The notes under the pieces: model-generated
Told to the model about the DNA's origin: nothing
Database searches by the model: none
Seen by the model: the letters and a program-made list of their open reading frames with translations, nothing else
Made by a program: the position numbers and the translations under genes
In this document: positions 10,413 through 21,139 of the stretch, piece by piece
Position numbering within the stretch: the first letter of the stretch is position 1
Layout: each line of letters opens with the position of its first letter
Assembly: GCF_030247195.1 (NCBI RefSeq)
Contig: NC_080672.1
Span: 558,001 to 622,000, forward strand
From: Topomyia yanbarensis
Taxonomy: Eukaryota; Arthropoda; Insecta; Diptera; Culicidae
Reading direction: 5' to 3'
Length of the DNA: 64,000 bases

Positions 10413-10960
10413 GAATTTGGTGTACTAGTTTTGAGCTACATATAGGAGCCCTTTATGCGTTGAGCGCAGCCTGACTATCTGAGAAAATGCAAATATTTGC
10501 ATACCGGTATTTTCTCTTCAGCCATACGTAAGTGCATTCTAGAATGGCATATATTTCTGCTTGAAATACTTTCGGCCAGTAACCCATGGAGATACTAGCG
10601 TTTATTCCTGGTCCTGTGATACCAGATCCTGTCAAACGGTTAATTTTTGACCCATCTGTGAAGAAAATTACTGAGCCTAGGGCCACTTAGTTCCCAGGTT
10701 GACCGTTCAGGCTTCATAATTTTGTAAGTAGTTTCAAAGTTCGGCATCGCATGCAACCAGTCTTCATTTGCAGTGACGAGGTTATTTATAGGATATCTTC
10801 ATATAGCAGCAGACTTGTTTGTTGACTCGAGTGTTATGTTCATCTTTTCATGGTAAATTACATAGAACACATTCATCGTTGATATAGGAGAAAGGGATCT
10901 TTGATCACATACAAGATCCAAATACGGAACGTGGCCAATCGGGTGTTTGGGAAGCGTGCA
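10413..10960 (-). pseudogene. Non-LTR RT C-terminus and N-terminal half of RNase H
   Basis: On the minus strand, 10686-10453 reads FFTDGSK, a long middle part with FQAEIYAI, then SDSQAAL, the first conserved blocks of the RNase H domain of I/R1/Loa-type non-LTR elements. Upstream (10960-10690), in a shifted frame, is the RT-to-RNase H connector, for example NLVTANEDWLHAMP. After SDSQAALNA one stop replaces a Leu codon, then the frame continues to KLVHQI at 10414 and is cut by the insertion end. The matching C-terminal half lies at 3311-2940. The element has at least one frameshift and several stops. Confidence 0.8.
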
Positions 10961-13900
10961 TAGTAAAAATTAACTAATCAGTGGATACTGAGAAGAAGAA
11001 TAAGAATTTTCTGAGAATCAGTGTGCAATTAGCTTAGCAACTCGGGTCATCAAGAACCATCGTAGGTGTCCGACGTAGTAAAAGCGATTTTGATTGGTCA
11101 TCAATCTAGACATGTAAATTCAAGTAATTTTGAATCCTATGTCTTGCATCATATAGATATCATAATGGTACTAGAATATTTGGGAATATATTCAACCTGT
11201 AACTTCGAAACCGTAAATAGGATCAGAAAAAAAAATTGGAAGCCCATGGGAAGGTTGTGCCTTTTATTTGAAACTAAGTTATTGTAAATCGATCCAGCCA
11301 TCTCTGAGAAAAATAAGTAAGATTATTTGACAGTTACACATTTATATACACATACATGTGGACATTTTCCGATCTTGACGAACTGAATCAAATGGTATAT
11401 GTCTCACGGCCTACCGAGCCGTGATTAAGTTGATGATCTTCAGATTGCAAAACTTTTCTGTGTGAGAAAGGCAAAAAGTATGTTATGAATTGCAAGTTTT
11501 TCACCAATCATTAACTAAACATGCTGCGGCTACCGAACAGCATTCGATCCATTTTTTCATCAAAGGTTTCTTTGAAAATCAGTAAAAATTAAGTTTTGGA
11601 TTGGTCCAAGCATTTCTTCTGCAATATTTTATTTTTTTTTTAATGTATCCGCCGCAGTACCACACACCAAAAATATCTGAATTTTATCGTTGACGTAATT
11701 CCAAACATGCCATAATCTAACAAAACGCTATTGACGAAATGACGAAATATAACCATGTTCTGTTTAATTTTTTTAATGCCATAAAATTAAACCCTTCAAC
11801 ATTTTAATCAAACGCCGTCAAATGTCGAGTAAAATTACGTGACTCGCAAAATTCACCGACATATAAAATTAAAATCAAACGTAAAACTATGCCATTTTTG
11901 ATGCTCGTAGATGTCAGAGTTCACGCACAATGAGGTGCACATGAACAAGTTTGAACAGTCAACTCGGAGTTGAAAGTAAATGAAAGAAAGGAGAACAATA
12001 AAAGCGGACGAAAAAGTAAACATCCATCCGCAAGTCCCGTCCCATGAGAAATATTGCACTCATAAATTGAGTAATATTCTATCCAAAATCTGTGAAAATA
12101 CAACTAAATTTTTGGCTTTATTGTCTACTCAAAAATTGGGTAAGCTTCTGCTCATAATATGAGTAATAATCGCTCAATTTTTGGCTTTGTTGAAGTTTTA
12201 CTGAACCCAAAATTTGAGTAATGTTCAACTCAAAGTCTGAGAAATAGTGACGCCCTTTTAGGATAATATTGTACTCAAAAACCGAGTAATAATTACTCAG
12301 TTTTTGGTTCAGGCAGGCTTACTCAAATATAAGTAACTCCGAAATTACTCAATTGAAGGGTTGTTCCTGTTTATCTGGAAATGGGTGGGATTAAACTCAT
12401 TTTTGAGTTACCTTTTACGAGCGTGCAGGCTTGAATGACTCTGGCGTTTAGACAACATTTATATTGATAAAACTGAAACTCAGAATGCAACATTTGGACG
12501 ATAATATCAATTTACAAACGCTAGTGTTATAGTAACTGACTCTTACTACTCTGTTTGACTTCATGACAACGGAGAAAAGCTAGTTTCTCTACGGAAACAA
12601 TGCATTATGATCCAGTGAACTAAGTGAAAAAGTTACGCCAAGGTTTCGACGCGAGTATTCAATTGCCATGAAACAGTTCTCGTTTATGGTCGATTCTGAC
12701 TCCAGAAGTAATTAACAAAAATGCTCAGAGTTTATCAAAATGTACATTCTAATGTACTTCTAATTGAAAAATAATGTGCGCTCGCGATGAAAAATGAATT
12801 GGAAATATTTGATGAAATGAATTCCTATATGCGATTTTGCGCATCCCTATGCGCTGAATATGCTGTGTATGTGCAAGAAAAATAAAACAAAACACATGTT
12901 TTGGAAAACTCGCACGAAATATTTCATTTTGAAACGATTAACGCACAATCTTTACAACTTATTCGAAAGCAAATTTAATTATCTACAATCGTATGAGAGT
13001 GGATTTTTCATTTTTAGTCTTGTTTATTACCCGTAAGCGCCACCTTTAGACTAGAAAAAGCTTCAACATCTATTCGCTTAAGCGATTGGATAGACGGTAC
13101 CGATGCACAGTGGCACGACTTAGAACAAAAGGTGGACTAAAGTCAAAACTTTGCCGTATCGGTTCAAATAGGTAGGTTTTATGTAATTTTGGTACGCTGA
13201 ATTCGTTTTTAGCATTAAAATATGCTAAAAATAAATATTTACTTTTCATTAGGGTGTCGCAAAAATAATTTTTTTTCCAAATCGTTCTTAAAATTTTTGT
13301 ACATTAATTTTCGTTTGCTAAATCGTTTTTGATATTACAACTTTTGTTGTTAATTTAAAAAAAAAATCAATAAGTTTTTGTACACTGAATTAATATTTTA
13401 GTTTTATGAACAGAAATTAACTTTACTACTTTTTATACTGGCTCAAAAGTAAGTATTTTTTTTATGTTTTTTTTTTTCAATAGTAATTTTAGAATTTATT
13501 TTCCAAATTGAAACGAATTGACTGACATCTCATTATGGTGCAAATCAAGATCAAAATAGTCTCACCATATGACTAGAACTCAACTGTGTTCACTCAATTT
13601 GACAGTTATTGCGTATGTTAGCAAGAAGTAGTTTCAGAAACATTTTATGACACATTCCAATTGGTGGAAAATATTTACTGATTTTTAAACATTCCTAATA
13701 CCTTTACCTAGATGGTAAAAACCATATTTCCCACTCGGCTGCTTACTCTTGATCACTAGTAAAATCCTTGTAGATCATGCTCTCAATGCTATTTGAAAGT
13801 TTTTCATGTATTCGTGTCATTATTCTAGTGATTATTCCAACTCTATATTAGTAATAACAATGCGCCTCCATTCACAGTTTTTTTTTTTAAATATTGACTG

Positions 13901-14551
13901 CTTATCGCAAGTTTTCCCAAAAGTAACGTGCGTCGTTGTTGTTATCGCATTAGAAGTTCGAATTCAGTAAAAGTTCATGACAAACAGTTATGTAAACAAT
14001 AACTAAACCAACTAGTGACTTATTTTTGGTGATTTTACGATGTAATTTAATCACATGAATAATTTTGATGAAGTAATACAATGCAGAAAATTAACCGTTT
14101 CTTCGAAAAACGAAAATAACCGGATGTAGCTCTTATGACTAAATTATACAAAAAACACTTGAGTTATGCTCTTCAAAAAGCTGTCAAAAATTCCTTCGGA
14201 AGGAAAGTAAAGCCGTTGGACACCTGACCATGAGTTTATGGGTCGATATCTAGTCCACTTAGTGGAGTAATCTTTCTGGTGTCGGTGTTTGGCTTCATAG
14301 CAGAAATAGTCCGACCAAAAACAACTAGGACATGAAGAATGAAAAGTGATTGGATAACCTTCCTATATGAGAAAGCCAATATAGAACAGAGCAGTTTTGA
14401 TCGCAACTAATTTTCGACAAATGTATACACGTATAAGTGTTCAATATCTAAAAGTAAAACTAATGTTACTAATTGCATGTTATTGGGTAATTTACAATTG
14501 AACACAAGATCCAACGGATAATCAATAATCTATGTTTTCATGTTTATAGTG
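10961..14551. other. A+T-rich intergenic DNA, no gene recognised
   Basis: Only short chance frames. The block at 11655-11880 begins with ACACACCAAAAA and may be a MITE relative of the element at 61490-61903. The palindrome cluster at 12045-12360 is listed separately. Homopolymer T and A runs are frequent around 13260-13480. The piece at 14190-14400 (for example CCTTCCTATATGAGAAAGCC) resembles the start of the mosquito-type module found at 15281. Confidence 0.45.
12045..12360. repeat. Cluster of ACTCA...TGAGT imperfect palindromes
   Basis: At least eight short inverted motifs of the form ACTCA, A/T-rich centre, TGAGT occur within about 310 bases, for example TACTCAAAAACCGAGTAAT near 12271 and ACTCATAAATTGAGTAAT near 12058. 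They are spaced by 30-60 bases and separated by related text, so they look like a decayed tandem array of palindromic units. No protein or RNA function is suggested. Confidence 0.6.
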
Positions 14552-14622
14552 TACATATTGTAAACGTATCAAAGATTCACGGCTCCGTTAAGCTACCCCT
14601 ATGAGTCGCGTCAAATAAACTG
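14552..14622 (+). repeat. 3' end fragment of the gag-only non-LTR element
   Basis: The phrase TTCACGGCTCCGTTAAGCTA and the following ATGAGTCGCGTCAAATAAAC match the 3' ends of the gag-only elements at 30013-30973 and 38225-39422 with few differences. Nothing of their reading frame precedes it, so this is a severely 5'-truncated copy, as target-primed reverse transcription often leaves. Confidence 0.75.
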
Positions 14623-15280
14623 AAAACTACTCTATAATCTGATAAGTAAAACATGCACACAGTAGCACATGCTATCAGTGCCTGGCGGCAGTTATGCGAT
14701 TTCTTGCCAGCAAAGAATTCGAGCTGACATCAAACGTACCAGCTATTAAAAAGTGTGTCGCAGTTGATATGATGACCAAGGGACATCGCTCACTTGCTTG
14801 ATTGAATAGTGTGGACCAATTATGGTGCAGATAATTACTGCTTTCACAAAATTATTTTTTTTAGTTAAATGTGGTAGTTTTACTATTTATGAAATTGAAT
14901 ATAACATGCATACTCATATTTCGGATCACATAGTGAAAAACACTAGTTATTTCATTCAGTACAGTAAAAGTTATATACATTTAACTGGGAAATTTTTCCA
15001 GCAGAAATTTTTGAAATGGTGTTCCTGTGTCGAAGCGCTAGAAGTATTCTATTTCAAAAATGTCGTTTAAATTTCCCTACAATAATGCAATATTTGAACA
15101 ATTTTTTCCTGACTTTGACTGCAAAATATTGAAAATTGAACAATTGATAGTGAATTTTCAGAAGACACCTAGAAAAAAATCTGTACTATTCTTCTTCCCA
15201 TTATTGTGAATGTAACTACAAGACCTTTTTACAATATTTTAGTATTTTAATTTTTACAATAACATGTTAAACGATTTTGC
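14623..15280. other. A+T-rich spacer, no gene recognised
   Basis: Contains one 82-codon chance frame (14822-15070) with no recognisable domain and a string of A/T-rich words. Nothing else is supported. Confidence 0.4.
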
Positions 15281-15401
15281 CTTTCTCATATAGAAAGGTT
15301 ATGCAATCGGTCGGAATATCGATTTTTAACCGAGGCCCGCAGGGCCGAATCTCTTATACCATTCGACTCAGTTCGTCGATATCGCAAAAAGTCTTTCTCT
15401 T

Positions 15402-15434
<33 letters not shown>

Positions 15435-16480
15435 TTTCTCTCTCTCTCTGTGTATGTGTGTGTATGCATGTGTCAAACAATCTCACCGATTTTTCTCAGA
15501 GGTGGCTGGACCGATTTGCACAAACTTAGTCTCAAATGAAAGGTACAACCTTCCCATAGGTCGCTATTGAATTTTTATTGGCCGGACTTCTGGTTCAGGA
15601 GTTACGGGTTGAAGAGTACGATCACACAGCAAATTCCCATATAAACTGGCACCACCATGATGTCCAAATGATGCAATACATATTAAAATGTGCACAACAT
15701 TACTTGGATTTGTGTGACCCATCGAAGTCACCTTGACTACATTGGCCACCTATGACGGTTCTTGATGCCCCCGGGGAACTTGCTAACTCCTTTAGTTAAT
15801 GTCATATCTATTTCTCAGCGAATTATTTACCGATTTTTATAAACTTGGTCTCAAATGAAAGGTCCAACGTTCCCATCTGCTGCTATTTAATTTCTAGTTG
15901 ATCCTACTTCCGGTTCCGGAAGTATAGGGTGATGAATACGAACACACAGCAAATCCCGATTTCAACGTATACTGCCATGAATGCAAAAAGGTGAAAATTT
16001 TCGAAAGTGTGACGAGTGCGGGTTGGATTTGTAGTTCTAGGTCACTAATAGTCATTCAAAGTCTCTTTGACCACATTGGCCACCATCGACGGTTCAGGAA
16101 GTCCCGCCCCGGCGGAAGTATCACAATTCGGAATTTATATCGTTATATCAATTTCTCAGTGATGACTGGACCGATTTGACCAAACTCAGTCTCAAATGAA
16201 TGGTGTTGCGTTCCCGAAATTTTTTATTAAAGTCCATTTCGATCCGACTTCCGGTTGCGGAGTTACGGGTTTTGGAGTGTGGTCACATAGGTAACTCCTA
16301 TTCAAACCGATACCGCGATGAATGCAAAAAGGATTGTTTTTTGCTAAAATATGAGTCAAACATTTTGCATTTGTAGTTCTAGGTTACTGACGCCCCATCG
16401 AAGTCGTGTTGACCACATTGACCACAATAGACGTGCTCGAGGAAAATGACCATTTTTCAAAATTAAGGGAGGCGTCTGGT
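15281..16480 (+). repeat. Tandem 320-340 bp module, mosquito-type repeat, three units
   Basis: Begins with CATATAGAAAGGTTATGCAA and CGAGGCCCGCAGGGCCGA, then a CT/GT microsatellite (15393-15475). Three successive units follow (about 15495, 15815 and 16155 onward). Each has in order: TTTCTCAG, ACCGATTT, CTCAAATGAA, ACTTC(C)GGTT, a GGGT block, a CACA or ACATAG block, a GCCATGA or CGATGA block, and GACCACATTGGCCAC. The units differ at many positions, so the tandem duplication is old. Related units recur at 17330-18100, in part at 33825-33960, and inverted at 43190-43830. Confidence 0.75.
15393..15475 (+). repeat. CT-rich then GT-rich microsatellite
   Basis: A run of mostly CT dinucleotides interrupted by TTTT, followed by GTGTATGTGTGTGTATG. 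A similar GT-rich patch sits at the same place in the related copies near 17725 and 33895, so it is part of the module rather than an independent feature. Confidence 0.85.
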
Positions 16481-16877
16481 GTTGTGGCTAAAATAGACGA
16501 TTTCTTTTTTATTCGCTTGTTAGTATTGAAACTCTAGAATAGTCTTCCGCAATCTCTGTTGCCATGCTGAACTGTGTCGTGATTTTTAACGACTGCTAAA
16601 TACTGATGAATCACGGAAAACTAAATAAAAAAATCCCCCCCCCCCCATGTTTCGGTGTTTGTGAAGCCAACCGAAATTCAGACTTTTTCGGTTCATCGAA
16701 TAACTACAAGTCTAAGCTTCAAAAATCTCACTGAATTTCCGATTTTAGACAATTGTATCAAGAGTTATCATGTGGTACATTGCTGCCTTACTTTCGAAAA
16801 CGTAAAACAAAATTACTTACGGTTTGGATGAATGACCATCAGGTTAAAACCCATAATAAACAAATTACAATTACAAT
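16481..16877. other. Intergenic DNA with a poly-C run
   Basis: No gene recognised. A 13-base C run occurs near 16635-16647. An ATTACAATTACAATTAC triplication occurs near 16865. Confidence 0.4.
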
Positions 16878-17300
16878 TACTTTTGGTTTGTCTAGTCTAG
16901 TCTAGTCTACACCTACACAGGCAATACATGTAGAGGTCCTGGAAAATTGCAGACGTTCGCCTACATTTTTTCTTGTCAATATTAAGGTTTGTGGCACATA
17001 TGGAACGTGATACAATCATTGAAGCGGTCAGGCCTGTGCAGCGTACAAAATGAAGATGATTCAAAACTATATGGCAATAAAATTATTTATTTAATGAAGA
17101 ATTTAATCAACTTATTATTTTGAACCTTGAATAATGAAGAAACGTGGACAACCGTACCGACCGTTTCAATTTGATGGGGGTTTGATAAATCGTAGGAAGT
17201 GACTTGACTAAGAGGGTTGATGTCACTCCTTTAGTCCTTTCCTGGGACAAATGTATTTAGGCCTGCCCTGCCTAAACAAAATTACTTTCGGTTTGAGCAC
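16878..17300 (-). repeat. Dispersed repeat ending in a TAGAC pentamer tail, copy 1
   Basis: Read on the minus strand this contains AAACGGTCGGTACGGTTGTC, then a TTCATTAAATAAAT block, AATATTGACAAGAAAAA, TTTTCCAGGA and a tail of TAGAC units (16910-16890). The same order occurs on the plus strand at 31932-32310, and the middle block occurs again at 52955-53075. No coding potential is visible. The pentamer tail suggests a non-LTR or SINE-like 3' end, but no pol III boxes were found. Confidence 0.65.
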
Positions 17301-17329
17301 TTTACAGACACCCCCCTTAACAAACTCAC

Positions 17330-18100
17330 ATTAGATTCTCGTAGATGGTTGGGTAGATTTTCACAAACTTAGTCTCAAATGATTATCTATATTATGTACA
17401 TTATCTCGACAGACTGCTATGAAATTTCGTAAGCATCGGTTAAATGGTTTCGGAAATATAGAATGAATCGTCTGGTCACAAAGAAATCCCCATATAAGCC
17501 GGAACTAAAATTTCCGAAACATGAAATTGCAGAAATCGAATTCGTATTTTTGATGCCAAATTTCTTTAAAATGTATGAAATTTGGAGATTTTATGCTGTC
17601 CTCTAAAATTTTTTGGGACTTTTTGGAAAGGCTATGCAATCGGTCGAAATTTCAACTTGAGTTAACCGAGGCCCGCAAGGCCGATTCTCTTGTATCATTC
17701 GATTCACTTCGTCAAGATTGCGCAATGTGTGTGTGTATGTACGCATGCGTGTGTTAAATAATGTCACTCAGTTTAACTGAACCGATTTGCACAGTTTCAA
17801 ATGAAAGGTATACCGCTCCCATGAGCTGCTATTGATTTTTTAGTTGATCCGACTTCCAGTTCCGGAGTTATGGGTTAAAATTACGGTCACACAGCAAATC
17901 CTCATATAAACTGGTAACACCATGGTGTCCGAATGATGTAGTACATAGTTCAATGGATTCAATATTACTTGGATTTACGGGTCTAGATCACTAATCACCA
18001 ATCAAAGTAGCTTTGACCACATTGGCTCCCGGGGAACTCGACGAGTTCCTGTCCTATTTTCCACCGAACTCTTACCGATTTTTACAAACTGGCCTAGACC
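17330..18100 (+). repeat. Further copies of the 320-340 bp mosquito-type module
   Basis: A partial unit (17340-17560) is followed by a more complete one with the leader CGAGGCCCGCAAGGCCGA near 17666, a GTGTGT patch, CCGATTTGCACA, TCAAATGAAAGGTA and GACCACATTGGCTCCC. It has the same block order as 15281-16480 with many differences. Confidence 0.7.
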
Positions 18101-18517
18101 ACTGATGGTGAATCAAAGAATCTTGGAATATGTTGTCCACTATCGATATATCGATATATTCTAGAACTGATGACTGAATCAATTATCACTAACCTAGTCT
18201 CAAATGGAAGGTATAATATGAAGTTGGGTGTTGCACTCCCCATCCATCCCTCTCCCTCCTTCCTCTCACACCCTTCCCTCCCCCAGACCAACCTCACACC
18301 CGCATTCGCTTCATCCAGTTATATACCAAAATACGTTAGGTTCCCCTCCCGCTAATTTTCCCCCACTTCCTTACCACTCCGCATTTCAAAATATGTTAAC
18401 ATGAAGACAACAATGAACTCACATTGATTAAGCTAATTAAATATTATATTTTTGTTTGTTTGAAGTGTGTTAGCGTCGACATGTTGCTCATCAGGCTCGT
18501 GGCAGTTGTGCACTTAT

Positions 18518-19330
18518 ACAGGGTGTTTGGTTCATGGTTAAGAATCTCTCGGGGGGTGATAGACTGCCATATTTGAAGAAAAAAATTGTTCTACACATAC
18601 CATCAAATCTCAACCGTTACAGAGTTATTGAACTTTTTGTGTAAAACACTTATTTGTCTTAAAATACCTCTAACTTTAAAAGTATACTTTGTATTTTAAA
18701 TGTTTCAGTTCCATTCGAAAGGTGAGAAAATTTCCTATTGAATGGTGTTCTCGTATCTTTTAAGTAATTAGTTTTAATTACCTTTTAGCTGTAAAGTAGT
18801 TAAAAGTTAATGTTTTTGAGGAGGTTTTTGCTAATTTTCTCGAAAAAATGAAGTATGATTATAGCAATATCCATTATCCAAAAGTTGGGTTTTAGGACGA
18901 TTCATAATTTGTTCTTGGACGTCATATTTCTATCTCTTCTCATTTCTTTGTAATTTCATTACTATACTTTTCCTGTAACCGACTTGCAAGTGCTTAAAAG
19001 ACTCTAATCTAAAAAATATGCTTTATATCGTTATTTACAAGATTTCATTGGAAAGCTGAGAAAATTTCCTATCAGTGTATGTACAAATATCTTTTAGTTA
19101 AGTGTACTAAATGATTTTTTACTAACGAAATAACTCAAAATTTGTGTTTTTGGAGAGTTTTTTAATTATTCTAATTATTAATCAACAAAATTTATCGTTA
19201 CTATTGTTCATTTGATGCCCCTTAATGTTCTCTATAACTTTTTATTTGACACTTTGTCTATATCACTTTTCATTTTGCTGCTATTTAATAGTTAACACAA
19301 CATGAACTCGCCACAAATGTAGTGGGTTCG
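18518..19330 (+). repeat. Dispersed non-coding repeat starting ACAGGGTGTTTGGTTCATGG, copy 1
   Basis: Shares long stretches with 29085-29410, for example GTTCTACACATACCATC, TCTCAACCGTTA and ATACTTTGT. Inside this copy the sentence GAAAATTTCCTAT with its flanks occurs twice (near 18728 and 19058), so the element is partly an internal duplication. No frame of significance. I recognise the opening phrase as typical of abundant mosquito repeats, from memory and unverified. Confidence 0.6.
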
Positions 19331-19692
19331 AAATCGTTATTTTTGCATATGAAACGATGTGATAAAAACGATTTTGCGTCGAAACCAAAAGAGATAATTG
19401 AATGGAGTCAAAGAAAGAACTGTAGAACTTGCTGAGATGCATTATTTCCATGATCATAATGCTGATGTTTATTGTTTACTATTTTAAGAAAATTAACGAA
19501 AATGCTAATAATAGCACTAACTTTAAACTAATTTACTTTTAAAAGAATACTAAATTCACTTAACTGAAAGGTATTAATACTTTTTTCACTGTAACATTTT
19601 CCTGGTTTTCGAATAAAAAGAAAAAAAGTACAATAAGTGGCATAATTTTTCAATTAGAGCTGGTACTAGTGAAAATGAGATAAAAATATCCA
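19331..19692. other. A+T-rich spacer, no gene recognised
   Basis: No coding frame or clear repeat was recognised. It includes AAAAGAAAAAAAGTAC near 19617. Confidence 0.4.
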
Positions 19693-20347
19693 TGTTGAAT
19701 GACGACTGAAATGGCTTGAACTTGAGGAATTTGAACGGTTGGCTCTTCCATGCTGTCGCCGATACCCCTTGTTGCGGCGCGTCACTGGTGAACCAAATGT
19801 CCTACCCCTCGCTATCCTAACGTCACGACCGGCCAGTGCGAGAACTTTGACAGACGGAATCATCAAAACAACACAATAGGTCAATTAGTCAGCAGAATTG
19901 CGGTGATTTAGCTAGTGAAGTGATAAAAATATTCCCAACCCACGTTCAGTTCGCACAGTTGCAGTAACTCCAAGAGTTAAATTTGTAGAATAATTAAGTT
20001 AAACTTTAATTTCCGTAACAGCCACGCAGTAAGTGGAAACCTAAGGAGAGAACAGAAGAATCAAGGTATTATTATAAAACTACACACTTTATATACTAGA
20101 AACTATATACTTACCCATATGTACCGCTAAAACCTAACCTAAATTCACCATCGTCATTGTAGAAAAACCTAAAATCAGCAATCCACAGTACAGTAAGAAC
20201 CGGAAATACTAGAAAACACTGAAAATGTAAGAAACTTACCTTTATACTTACCTACAATTGCGACTAATTAAAATTAATAAATTGCAGCCTTTTAGCTGTG
20301 CAGTAATCAACTAAAAGAACGGTGTTTGTTCCGACTTCGGGAACACA
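19693..20347 (+). mobile_element. Probable solo LTR (BEL/Pao-like)
   Basis: A 655 bp block begins TGTTG and ends CA, the usual LTR boundaries. It contains a promoter-like region and a series of CCTAAAACC/AACCTA words, then AATAAATTGCAGCC near the end, and is followed by GCAAAATTATTTTGG as a possible primer-binding area. The overall layout resembles mosquito BEL/Pao LTRs as I remember them. No second LTR or gag/pol is adjacent, so it would be a solo LTR. The flanking 5 bases do not match each other, which weakens the exact borders. Confidence 0.4.
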
Positions 20348-21016
20348 TGCAAAATTATTTTGGTTAGTGGGAAGGTGAGTTTATCCCCCAATTCCCCTCG
20401 CCCACTGTGCTACTCCACTGTATCAGCCTAATTCTACTCTACTATTTCACTCCGGTTATGTCTCTGACATTTCCCGCCCATCTTTATTTTCATATCTATT
20501 GAATTACGCTACGCCACAGTGTTCAGTACATGTGATCGCATAACAGGCTATAAAAACTCATTCACGAAATTTTGTACCGTTGAGTTATTGCCTAAAAATT
20601 TACTTCACGAAAATCATGAGTGAAGCAGTGTTAGCAATTTGAGTTTTGGCAGCAGGCTGGAATTTATTGTCCAATAAAACAATTGGAGTACGAAGCAAAT
20701 TAACAAAAAAACTATCGTTCTCACAGATAAATAAATTTGAAAGCTAACAAAATAAAGTCCTCATTCTTAAATGCTCATTCTTAAATGCCAAATACTCTAC
20801 TAGAGGGTCCGGCAATTGAATCAAAATTTCGAAAGATTGCAAAACAATCCGATTTTCAGTCTTGTCAAGATTTTACACATTTAGCATTGGATCACATTAT
20901 TTTCCAAAGCAGAAGTTTTTCGTCGAAAGTTAGAAAATTAAGTTCGGTGATAGGATTTTTTCCGTACCCTACCCGTATTCAGTGACAGCACACAGCAACT
21001 TGAACAGTATACTCAC
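20348..21016. other. Intronic or downstream DNA beyond the last visible EGF exon
   Basis: The donor site of the exon at 21139-21017 shows the gene continues leftwards, but no further EGF-type exon was recognised by eye here or further left. Short frames here look like chance. Confidence 0.4.
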
Positions 21017-21139
21017 CCAAACAGCTGTGCTTGTCTGCTTCGAGCTTGAAGCCGTACTTGCAGGAACAATAGAAGCTACCGTCACTGTTAATGCAATGAT
21101 GCTGGCAGCCACCGTTTCCGCTGTTGCACTCGTTCGTGT
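21017..21139 (-). CDS. Exon 6 (last seen): one calcium-binding EGF module
   Basis: Acceptor TCTCCAACAG then the exon of 123 bases, donor GTGAGT. It encodes one complete module opening DTNEC and containing GGCQHHC, CINSDGSFYCSC and a final C near SCLG, with the Asn and aromatic residues expected of the calcium-binding class. It is a symmetrical phase 1-1 exon, so it could be skipped or duplicated without frame loss. The good donor shows that more exons follow. Confidence 0.9.

Noticed and set aside
19666..19884. 72-codon minus-strand frame with Arg-rich text
   Set aside because: Lies inside the probable LTR and shows no domain.
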